Assembly: GCA_028293225.1 (NCBI GenBank) | Contig: JAQGPE010000482.1 | Coordinates: 1-6,332, forward strand | DNA: 6,332 nt | Source of the DNA: Akkermansiaceae bacterium | GTDB taxonomy: Bacteria > Verrucomicrobiota > Verrucomicrobiia > Verrucomicrobiales > Akkermansiaceae | Direction of reading: 5' to 3' | Shown here: positions 1 to 5,706 of the stretch, one piece after another | How the letters are laid out: each line of letters opens with the position of its first letter | Position numbering within the stretch: position 1 is the first letter of the stretch | Position numbers and translations under genes: made by a program | Notes under the pieces: model-generated | Told to the model about the DNA's origin: nothing | Database searches by the model: none | Seen by the model: the letters and a program-made list of their open reading frames with translations, nothing else

Positions 1-1451
1 CCTCGGGGATCGCGGATGTTCGCAGCTTCCGCTGGCTGGATGCACCGTTGGAAGAGAGCCTGCTTCGCGCTGAAGCGCTTCTCCACGACCTCGGTGCGAC
101 CGATGCCGATGGCTTCCTCACGGACGAGGGCAGGGCCATGGCCGCGCTGCCGCTCGAACCCCGCTATGCGCGGCTGATGCTCGCGGGGGCCGAGCAGGGC
201 TGCGTGGCGGAGACGGCTTTCATCGCTGCCGCCGTACAAGGGGAGGGCATTTTCACGGGCAAGAAAGGCGGGGTGGGGCGCAAGGATTTCATTTTTCCCG
301 GCGATGGCAGCGACTTCGAGGCGGAGTGGCGGGCCTTCGACTCCGCAGCGGGGATGCAGTTCGACGCACGGCGTTGCGGCGCGCTGGGGATTCAAGGACG
401 GGGCGCACGCGAGGTTGCACAAGGCTTTGAGCGGCTCGAAAAGCTCTCCCGCCAGCGCGCCTGGCCATGGGAAGGCGTCGACTTCACCCTGCGCCGCGAG
501 GCCGTCGGCCGCGCCATGCTCTCCGCCTTCAGCGACCGCCTCGCCGTCCGCTTCAGCCAAGGCACGCTGGCTTGTCGCGTGGTGGGAAATCGCCGCGGCA
601 ACCTCGACGACGACAGCTGCGCCCGCAGCGCCAGTGCCTTCGTGGCCGCGGAAATCACCGAGGTCGAGGGTCGTGAGGTCGTCGTCCAGCTCCGCCGCGC
701 CACCGCCATCGATCCCGCCTGGCTGCGTGAAATCTTCCCCGGCGACTTCACCGAAACCAACGGCGCCGCCTACGATGAACCGCGCCGCCGTGTCGTCGCC
801 CGTCGCGAAACCCGCTTTCGCGATCTCGTGCTGGAAACCAAGGAAAGCGATCATAACATCAACCTCGACGCCGCCGCCGAAATCCTCGCCGCCCGCGTCC
901 TCTCCGGCGAACTGGTCCTGAAAAGCTGGGATGCCGCCGTCGACCAGTGGTGTGCGCGCCTGGAGTTCCTCGGCAAGGCCATGCCGGACCTGGAAATGCC
1001 CGGCTGGGGCGAGGAGGACCGCGCCGCCGCGATCGCCCAGATCTGCCACGGCGCCGTTTCCTACAAGGACATCAAGGAAGCCCCCGTCTGGCCGGTCCTG
1101 CGCGAATGGCTCAGCCACGCCCAGCGCGGCGCGCTCGAGCGCTTCGCCCCGGAGCGCATCCAACTCGTCAACGGCCAGAACCCCAAGGTCACCTACGAGC
1201 CCGGCAAGGACGCCTGGATCGCCCTGAAAGTGCAGCATCTCTTCGGGGTCTGGCAGACCCCGGTCATCGCCAACGGCCGAATGCCGGTGCTGGTCCACAT
1301 CCTCGCCCCCAGCCAGCGCCCCTGGCAGATGACCCGCGACCTGGCCGGCTTCTGGGCCACCGGCTACCCCCAGATGAAAAAGGAACTCGCCGGCCGCTAC
1401 CCCCGTCAGGCCTGGCCGGACGATCCGAAGACTTGGGACGGCAAGAAATAA
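1..1451 (+). CDS. hrpB: ATP-dependent helicase HrpB, C-terminal part (5' end outside window)
   Basis: Partial CDS, open from the first complete codon at position 3 to TAA at 1449-1451 (482 residues seen). HrpB proteins usually have roughly 800-850 residues, so the helicase motifs of the motor lie upstream of the window. Seen here: an RSFRWLDAP segment at fragment residues 7-15, typical of the region after the DEAH helicase core; a winged-helix/HA2-like stretch with GRAMAALPLEPRYARLML at 43-60; and the HrpB-specific C-terminal domain with TRDLAGFW at 444-451 and GRYPRQAWPDDP at 464-475. A TTG at 48 could be misread as a start, but homology runs back to the window edge. Family knowledge: cytoplasmic DEAH/RHA helicase; its biological role in bacteria is poorly defined. 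It is probably not functionally linked to the lipid genes downstream. No truncation or frameshift is visible in the part present. Confidence 0.93.
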   Translation, partial: SGIADVRSFRWLDAPLEESLLRAEALLHDLGATDADGFLTDEGRAMAALPLEPRYARLMLAGAEQGCVAETAFIAAAVQGEGIFTGKKGGVGRKDFIFPGDGSDFEAEWRAFDSAAGMQFDARRCGALGIQGRGAREVAQGFERLEKLSRQRAWPWEGVDFTLRREAVGRAMLSAFSDRLAVRFSQGTLACRVVGNRRGNLDDDSCARSASAFVAAEITEVEGREVVVQLRRATAIDPAWLREIFPGDFTETNGAAYDEPRRRVVARRETRFRDLVLETKESDHNINLDAAAEILAARVLSGELVLKSWDAAVDQWCARLEFLGKAMPDLEMPGWGEEDRAAAIAQICHGAVSYKDIKEAPVWPVLREWLSHAQRGALERFAPERIQLVNGQNPKVTYEPGKDAWIALKVQHLFGVWQTPVIANGRMPVLVHILAPSQRPWQMTRDLAGFWATGYPQMKKELAGRYPRQAWPDDPKTWDGKK

Positions 1452-1500
1452 CTCCTGATCTTGCCTTGTTGCCCTGACTTGGCAGAGCATCGCCCGCCCG

Positions 1501-2046
1501 ATGTGGAAGTTCATGCTCCTCGCCTCCCTCCTGCCCCTGGCCATCGCCTGGGGCGGCCGGCATTTGCTGTGGGGCAAGGCCAGCGTCGCCTGGCTGCGCT
1601 GTGACACCGGCAAGACCGTTGAGCAACTGCGCGCCGCCTTCAGCCTCCCCGCGAGCAAGAAGCAGTCCCAGTCCGACGCTGCCAGCCTCGGCGTGGCCCT
1701 GCGCGATGCCGGCCTGGAAATGCTCCAAAACGAAGGCGACGTCGCCGCCAAAGCCCGCCGCAAGGGCATCTGGCTCCTGCGCGTGTTGCCCTTTCTCGTC
1801 GGCCTCATCGCCATCTTCGCGATTTTTTCGAAACGCGTCCCCGCCGCCTGGGCCATCTCCGGGGCCTTTGCCTGCGTCGGCCTCCTGATCCTGATCCGCC
1901 TGTTCGGCCTGACCGTGGAGTTGCGCGGCGTCGTCCGCGGCACCAACGCCATGCGCCAGGCCCGTTTCTTCAACCGCATCAGCGATGAGGAAGCGGTGGT
2001 CGCTGCGGCGAAAAGCAGCGTCTGGCTGTCAGTCTGGCCGTGGTGA
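1501..2046 (+). CDS. Hypothetical membrane protein, 181 aa
   Basis: I do not recognise this family. The ATG at 1501 lies 49 bases after the helicase stop; no clear Shine-Dalgarno site precedes it. Visible structure: an N-terminal hydrophobic segment at about residues 3-19 (signal anchor or cleavable signal), then a soluble, mixed-charge stretch at 20-88. Two closely spaced membrane helices follow, about 91-110 and 115-137, joined by a very short KRVPAA turn, so they probably form a hairpin. A basic and polar tail (RGVVRGTNAMRQARFFNR, 142-159) follows, ending in a tryptophan-rich SVWLSVWPW. There is no catalytic motif that I can identify. Codon usage and GC resemble the neighbours. It ends 38 bases before the chosen start of the ketoreductase, so it could be the first gene of that run or just a bystander. 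Reading-frame integrity and membrane pattern support a real gene; function unknown. Confidence 0.75.
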   Translation: MWKFMLLASLLPLAIAWGGRHLLWGKASVAWLRCDTGKTVEQLRAAFSLPASKKQSQSDAASLGVALRDAGLEMLQNEGDVAAKARRKGIWLLRVLPFLVGLIAIFAIFSKRVPAAWAISGAFACVGLLILIRLFGLTVELRGVVRGTNAMRQARFFNRISDEEAVVAAAKSSVWLSVWPW

Positions 2047-2084
2047 GGGCTTGCTCTGGCCAGCCTCCGCTTCCAGCCTGCCGT

Positions 2085-2810
2085 GTGCGCAGCGTTCTCA
2101 TCACCGGTGGCAATGGCGGTCTCGGCTCCGGGATCGCCCGCTATTTCCTGGAAAAAGATCCGGCTTGCCAGGTCTGGCTCGGCGTCCGCCAGCGTCGCGA
2201 AACCGCCGCCGCCCTCGTCGCCGAATATTCCGGTCGCTGCCATGCCGTGGAACTGGAAGTCACCTCGAAGGAAAGCTGGGAAGCCGCCATCGCCGCCATC
2301 GTCGCCACCAGCGGACGGCTCGACGTGCTGGTCAACAACGCCGGCCTGCACCGCGATCACCTGCTCGCCACCATGCCGGACGAGGCCTGGTCATCGGTCA
2401 TTTCCTCGAATCTCGATTCCGTCTTCCTCGGCTGCCGCGCGGTGATCCGCACCATGATGGCCCAGCGTTTCGGCCGGATCATCAACATCGCTTCCCTCAG
2501 CGCCGTTCTCCCACCCGTCGGCCAGACCAACTACGCCGCCGCGAAAGCCGGAGTGATCGCCCTGACCCAGACCCTGGCGAAAGAAGTCGCCCGTTCCGGC
2601 ATCACGGTGAATGCTCTCCTGCCGGGATATATTGCAACCGAGGCGCTTTCGCATATGGATGAGGAAGCGGCCAAACGGGCGAAATCCGGCATTCCGATGA
2701 GAAGATTCGGCACACCCGCCGAGGTGGCATCGGCAGTGCTGTTTCTCGCTTGCCAGGATGCTGGCTACGTCACAGGTTCCGCCCTGAAAATCGACGGCGG
2801 TATTTTCTAA
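2085..2810 (+). CDS. fabG: 3-oxoacyl-[acyl-carrier-protein] reductase, SDR family (FabG-type)
   Basis: Classical short-chain dehydrogenase/reductase, 241 residues from GTG 2085. It has the Rossmann nucleotide-binding motif TGGNGGLG (7-14), NNAG (84-87), and catalytic tetrad N109, S137, Y150 and K154 (YAAAK), with the usual 13-residue Ser-Tyr spacing. The SGITVNALLPGYIATEAL segment and the terminal GYVTGSALKIDGG are typical of FabG. Expected reaction: NADPH-dependent reduction of 3-oxoacyl-ACP to 3-hydroxyacyl-ACP in the cytoplasm. The frame is open back to GTG 2040, which overlaps the previous stop. I prefer 2085 because the extra 15 residues are Pro/Cys-rich and precede the first beta strand, whereas MRSVLITGG is the normal SDR beginning. 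No strong ribosome site supports either. The ACP gene follows after 13 bases, so the ACP is the likely substrate carrier. It could serve a specialised pathway rather than primary fatty acid synthesis, since no fabD or fabF adjoins it. Confidence 0.9.
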   Translation: MRSVLITGGNGGLGSGIARYFLEKDPACQVWLGVRQRRETAAALVAEYSGRCHAVELEVTSKESWEAAIAAIVATSGRLDVLVNNAGLHRDHLLATMPDEAWSSVISSNLDSVFLGCRAVIRTMMAQRFGRIINIASLSAVLPPVGQTNYAAAKAGVIALTQTLAKEVARSGITVNALLPGYIATEALSHMDEEAAKRAKSGIPMRRFGTPAEVASAVLFLACQDAGYVTGSALKIDGGIF

Positions 2811-2823
2811 CAAGTTCACAATC

Positions 2824-3084
2824 ATGGCACAAGGCGCGGAATTGCGGCAAAAGATCAAGGAAGTGATGGTCGAGGAACTCATGCTCGACTTCGACGCGAG
2901 CGAGATCGCCGATGAAACTCCAATCTTTGGCGCCGGCGGACTCGGCCTCGACTCGGTGGACGCCCTCCAACTGGTCGTCGCCATCGAAAAGCACTTCGGC
3001 CTGAAAATCGCGGATGCGGAAAAGGCCAAGGGCGTCCTCCAGAGCGTCGAAACCATCGCCGCGGCGATCGAGGCAAACGCTTGA
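2824..3084 (+). CDS. Acyl carrier protein
   Basis: Small acidic four-helix carrier, 86 residues. The phosphopantetheine attachment site is S44 in LGLDSVDALQLV, preceded by the loop DETPIFGAGG. Length, helix pattern and the single DSxD motif are typical of free-standing type II ACPs; the holo form would be made by a phosphopantetheinyl transferase not in this window. The motif reads DSVDALQ rather than the DSLDTVE of E. coli-type AcpP, and helix III carries LKIADAEKAKGVLQSVETI, a style I associate with ACPs of secondary fatty-acid/polyketide clusters. It therefore more likely serves a dedicated pathway than bulk fatty acid synthesis (inference). It sits 13 bases behind the ketoreductase. Its TGA stop overlaps the TTG start of the next gene, which suggests translational coupling. 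The ATG at 2824 gives the full first helix; no Shine-Dalgarno is evident. Confidence 0.93.
   Translation: MAQGAELRQKIKEVMVEELMLDFDASEIADETPIFGAGGLGLDSVDALQLVVAIEKHFGLKIADAEKAKGVLQSVETIAAAIEANA
3070..3073 (+). promoter_or_regulatory. Ribosome binding site (GAGG) for the TTG-started membrane protein
   Basis: GAGG ends 7 bases before TTG 3081, an ideal spacing, and lies inside the end of the ACP gene. It is one of the few recognisable Shine-Dalgarno sites in the window. It supports TTG 3081 as the start, since no ATG or GTG in frame exists before the first membrane helix. Confidence 0.5.
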
Positions 3085-4112
3085 GCGCCGATGTCGTAAG
3101 CGCGGAGAGGAAAGGCGGCACGCTGAAGAAGTGCCTCTTCGTTCTGCTCAAAGTCGTCCTGACCGTCCTTTTCCTGAAATGGGCCTTTTCGAAGGCGGAT
3201 TTCAGCGATTCGAAATTGGCCCATCCGTCCGAACTCGACTGGACCTGGATCTCAGGCGGCCTGGCCTTTGCCTTCGGTTCGGTGATTTTTACCGCCGTCC
3301 GCTGGTGGCTGTTATTGCGGGCTCAAAGCATCCCGGTCACCCTCTGGCGGACCATCGAGCTGACGTTCATCGGCAATCTCTTTAATTTGGTCGCCTTCGG
3401 CGGCGTCGGCGGTGACGCGGCCCGGATCTTCCTGCTGATCCGGGACTTCCCCGACCGGAAGCTGGCCGTCACGCTGACCGTGATGGTGGACCATCTGGTC
3501 GGCCTGGTGTCGCTGGCGCTGATCTTCTTCTGTGTGTCCGCCGGACGCTTCGACTCGCTCGGAGAGCAGAGCCGCATCGGGCGGGAGGTCATTCGCGGTT
3601 CCGCCATGTTCTTCGGCGGCGGGTTGGTGATGATCGCGCTGATGTTCGTTGCGTCCTATCCGCCGGTGCATCGCCGCATCCATCATCCCGGTCGCAAGTT
3701 CAAATGGGCGTTCCTGAAAAATCTGCCGGAGCTCTACGATGTCTTTCGTAGGAAATGGGGCCTGGCTCTGGGGTCGCTGGCCGCGTCCTTCGTGATGCTG
3801 GGATTTCTCTTCGCCAGCTACTGGGCCGGCGCGCGGTCCACCGGCATTCACATCGACGCGGCTGCGGTATTCTCGGCGATGCCGGTCGTGGACGCTGCCG
3901 GGGCCATTCCCTCGCTGATGGGCGTGGGCCCCAAGGAAAAGACCTTCCAGCTTCTGATGTCCGACCTGACCGGGATGCCGCCGGAGGTTGCCGTCTGCGC
4001 GTCGTTGGTGGGCTTCTTCTGCACATTCGTATGGTCTTTGGCCGGTGCTCTGCTTTTCTTGAAACCGCGTGACCGTGTCCGGATCAAGGACATGGAAAGC
4101 GCTGCCTCCTGA
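3081..4112 (+). CDS. Lysylphosphatidylglycerol synthase transmembrane-domain family protein (flippase-like)
   Basis: Polytopic inner-membrane protein of 343 residues. Hydrophobic segments lie at about 17-36, 56-79, 91-112, 128-153, 173-192, 226-249, 257-280 and 303-327. The family signature is visible twice: FNLVAFGGVGGDAAR (101-115), matching the usual N-x-x-x-P/F-GG-x-GGD-x-x-R block, and the late IPSLMGVGPKE (276-286), matching the Pro-x-x-x-G-x-G-x-x-E block. This is the domain of MprF/AglD/UPF0104 proteins; in MprF the membrane part flips an amino-acylated lipid. There is no C-terminal aminoacyl-transferase (GNAT-like) domain here, so lipid lysylation is not predicted; lipid or lipid-precursor translocation is the better guess. 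The start is TTG 3081, overlapping the ACP stop as TTGA and preceded by GAGG. Position between an ACP and a patatin suggests handling of the lipid made by this locus. Exact substrate unknown. Confidence 0.85.
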   Translation: MSADVVSAERKGGTLKKCLFVLLKVVLTVLFLKWAFSKADFSDSKLAHPSELDWTWISGGLAFAFGSVIFTAVRWWLLLRAQSIPVTLWRTIELTFIGNLFNLVAFGGVGGDAARIFLLIRDFPDRKLAVTLTVMVDHLVGLVSLALIFFCVSAGRFDSLGEQSRIGREVIRGSAMFFGGGLVMIALMFVASYPPVHRRIHHPGRKFKWAFLKNLPELYDVFRRKWGLALGSLAASFVMLGFLFASYWAGARSTGIHIDAAAVFSAMPVVDAAGAIPSLMGVGPKEKTFQLLMSDLTGMPPEVAVCASLVGFFCTFVWSLAGALLFLKPRDRVRIKDMESAAS

Positions 4113-4125
4113 TCCCGCCTTCCCC

Positions 4126-4992
4126 ATGACGGATCCCGGTCTTGCTGTCTGCCTCTCCTCCTCCTTCTTCGGCCACTATGCCCACGCGGGCTTCCTGACT
4201 GGGCTGGACCAGCATGGCGTAAAGCCGGGCCGGATTTCCGGCTGCTCCGCCGGCGCCATCACGGGTGGCCTCTGGTCCGCCGGCATTCGCGGTCAGCAAC
4301 TGGAGGACATCCTCTTCAGCCTGTGGTTCAAGCGCTGCTTCTTCGACCTGGGCTCGCTGTGGCGCTTCTTCGGCGTGGTGACCTGGAGCTACTCCGCGGG
4401 CGTCCTGTCCGGTAGCCGCATGGAGCGCTTTCTCGGCAATCTCATTGGCGATCTCCGCATGGAGGAATGCGATCCCCGCATCGAGATCGCCGTCGCGAAT
4501 CTCACCAGGGGCCGCGGCGAAGTCCGTGATCACGGCGTCCTGCGCGACTTCATGATCGCCAGCTTCTCGATGCCGCTGATCTACAAGCCGCGCCGGATCG
4601 AAGGCGAGGACTTCCTTGACGGCGGCGTCTCAAATGGCACCCCCTTCGATCACTGGCTGGGCGACCCGAAGATTCACACCATCGTCGTGCACCGCATCCA
4701 GCATTCGGACGATGAGGGACCGGGAAAGGGTCCATGCGGCGTGATCACCGGCTGCCACTCCATCACCTGGCACGAGTTTTTTGAACGCCGCCGTCTCGCG
4801 GCTGAGGCCAGCGGCAAGAAGGTCATCTTCGTCGAGACGATTCACGAACGCCCCCGGATCTTCCACGGCAAGAGCGCCCGCAGCCATTTCCAGGCCGGGA
4901 TCGAAACCGGGGTTGCGTGTGCCGGGCAAGTCCTCAGCGAACTCCCTGCCTCCGTCGTCGCAGGCACCAGCGCACGGTTAGCCATAAAATGA
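4126..4992 (+). CDS. Patatin-like phospholipase/acyl hydrolase
   Basis: Soluble protein of 288 residues with the patatin Ser-Asp dyad. The nucleophile is S41 in GCSAG (39-43), followed by AITGGLWSAG, and the acid is D165 in DGGVSNGTPF. Order and spacing match the patatin fold. No signal peptide or membrane helix is seen, so it probably acts in the cytoplasm or at the inner membrane face on acyl esters (phospholipids, acylated intermediates). The glycine-rich oxyanion loop before the nucleophile, usually GGGxRG, reads SSSFFGHYAHAG (11-22): only the later glycines remain, an unusual form. The frame is open back to GTG 4069 inside the previous gene, but ATG 4126 starts just before the first beta strand (LAVCLSSS) and leaves a clean 13-base gap, so I chose it. 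The last 59 bases overlap the convergent lipoprotein gene. In context it may release or remodel acyl chains for the pathway; that role is inferred. Confidence 0.87.
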   Translation: MTDPGLAVCLSSSFFGHYAHAGFLTGLDQHGVKPGRISGCSAGAITGGLWSAGIRGQQLEDILFSLWFKRCFFDLGSLWRFFGVVTWSYSAGVLSGSRMERFLGNLIGDLRMEECDPRIEIAVANLTRGRGEVRDHGVLRDFMIASFSMPLIYKPRRIEGEDFLDGGVSNGTPFDHWLGDPKIHTIVVHRIQHSDDEGPGKGPCGVITGCHSITWHEFFERRRLAAEASGKKVIFVETIHERPRIFHGKSARSHFQAGIETGVACAGQVLSELPASVVAGTSARLAIK

Positions 4993-5683
4993 GCCCGAGT
5001 GCGACCGCCGCCCCGGTCGCGGCCGGGACCAGCCAGCGGGGCAGGGGAATGGGGGCGCGGAAGCGGGTCACCAGCGGGGCTTTCAGGGCATCTCCCAGGG
5101 TATTGTCCCAGATCAGCGTGCGACCGCCGTCCTCCGTCCGGGTCGCATTCGACTCGATCGCCGGCAGCGGCAGATGGATCGCGCAGTAAAGGTGCCGCTT
5201 CTCCCGGTCCTCATCGCTGATCGCCAGGGCGGTGAAGCCGAGCGCATGGCCGATGCTGATGGTCCGGCAGAAATCCACCTTCAGGTCCTCCATCTTCACC
5301 TTGAAAGCTCCGGCGAAGTCCGTGGTCGTCTCCGGTATATTGCGGAGGGACTTGTTCTTCGCGACGTCCCGCAGCCACAGCAGCGAGTCGGTGGAAAGAT
5401 GGGCCACCATCTCCATCCGGTCGCCGGTGGCCGTCAGGGTCAGGCTGTCGAGCCGCAGTTTGGGCAGGGTCGCGACCAGTTCCCGCACCTGCCGTTCCAG
5501 GCCGCCGGCGCCGCCCGCCAGCATCAGCGCCCGCTTCGGAACATTGTAGCGGAACTCAGCGCGCGCCGAGCCGTCGGCATTGACCCACAGTTCCTCATGG
5601 GTTTCGAAGCAGGACGTCATCAGCAGGCAGGCGGCGGCCAGCGCCATGCGACAAAGAAGTGAGGAGAGCTTGCGATTCGGCAC
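4934..5683 (-). CDS. Membrane-anchored lipoprotein, LppM-like architecture
   Basis: Minus-strand gene of 249 residues starting at GTG 5683; the frame is closed upstream by a stop at 5696-5698. N-terminus: basic MPNRK, hydrophobic core, then lipobox LMTSC with the lipidated Cys at residue 25. The next internal ATG (residue 13) would lose the basic n-region, so GTG is preferred. After the Cys comes an extracytoplasmic domain of about 190 residues, beginning with LWVNADGSARAEFRYNVPK (32-50), the charged-strand style seen in LppM/DUF3153-type lipoproteins. One membrane helix at about 217-240 is followed by LRRRRQ, so the tail faces the cytoplasm. A lipid anchor plus a C-terminal helix implies retention in the inner membrane with the domain in the periplasm. 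It overlaps the patatin gene tail-to-tail and diverges from the methyltransferase. Function unknown; the family assignment is from architecture and a weak motif only. Confidence 0.8.
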   Translation of the reverse strand: MPNRKLSSLLCRMALAAACLLMTSCFETHEELWVNADGSARAEFRYNVPKRALMLAGGAGGLERQVRELVATLPKLRLDSLTLTATGDRMEMVAHLSTDSLLWLRDVAKNKSLRNIPETTTDFAGAFKVKMEDLKVDFCRTISIGHALGFTALAISDEDREKRHLYCAIHLPLPAIESNATRTEDGGRTLIWDNTLGDALKAPLVTRFRAPIPLPRWLVPAATGAAVALGLILWLTVRWCLRRRRQGVR

Positions 5684-5706
5684 GGGGATGAAAGCCTATA
5701 GCCCCG
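5684..5706. promoter_or_regulatory. Short divergent intergenic region
   Basis: Only 23 bases lie between the starts of the lipoprotein (minus) and methyltransferase (plus) genes. Any promoters serving them must extend into the opposing coding sequences. The only AT-rich element is CCTATAG around 5695-5701; no matching -35 box is convincing on either strand, so no promoter is called. Confidence 0.3.

Noticed and set aside
48..50. TTG start for the helicase gene
   Set aside because: The frame is open and homologous (RSFRWLDAP) back to position 3, so the gene enters from outside the window.
2040..2084. Longer ketoreductase from GTG 2040
   Set aside because: The extra 15 residues are Pro/Cys-rich and unlike SDR N-termini; starting at GTG 2085 gives the standard MRSVLITGG opening. 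Not fully excluded.
2391..3224. Long minus-strand open frames across the ketoreductase, ACP and the 3312-4127 region
   Set aside because: They are antisense to genes with clear motifs, have low-complexity His/Arg/Gly-rich translations, and are typical of GC-rich shadow frames.
4069..4125. Longer patatin from GTG 4069 overlapping the membrane protein
   Set aside because: The extension has no patatin similarity, and ATG 4126 begins right at the first beta strand.
5001..5020. Hairpin GCGACC...GGTCGC just after the patatin stop, as a terminator
   Set aside because: Only six pairs, no T-run on either strand, and it lies within the lipoprotein coding sequence.
5695..5701. TATAG-like -10 box for the methyltransferase
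   Set aside because: It lies about five bases from the ATG and has no convincing -35 partner.
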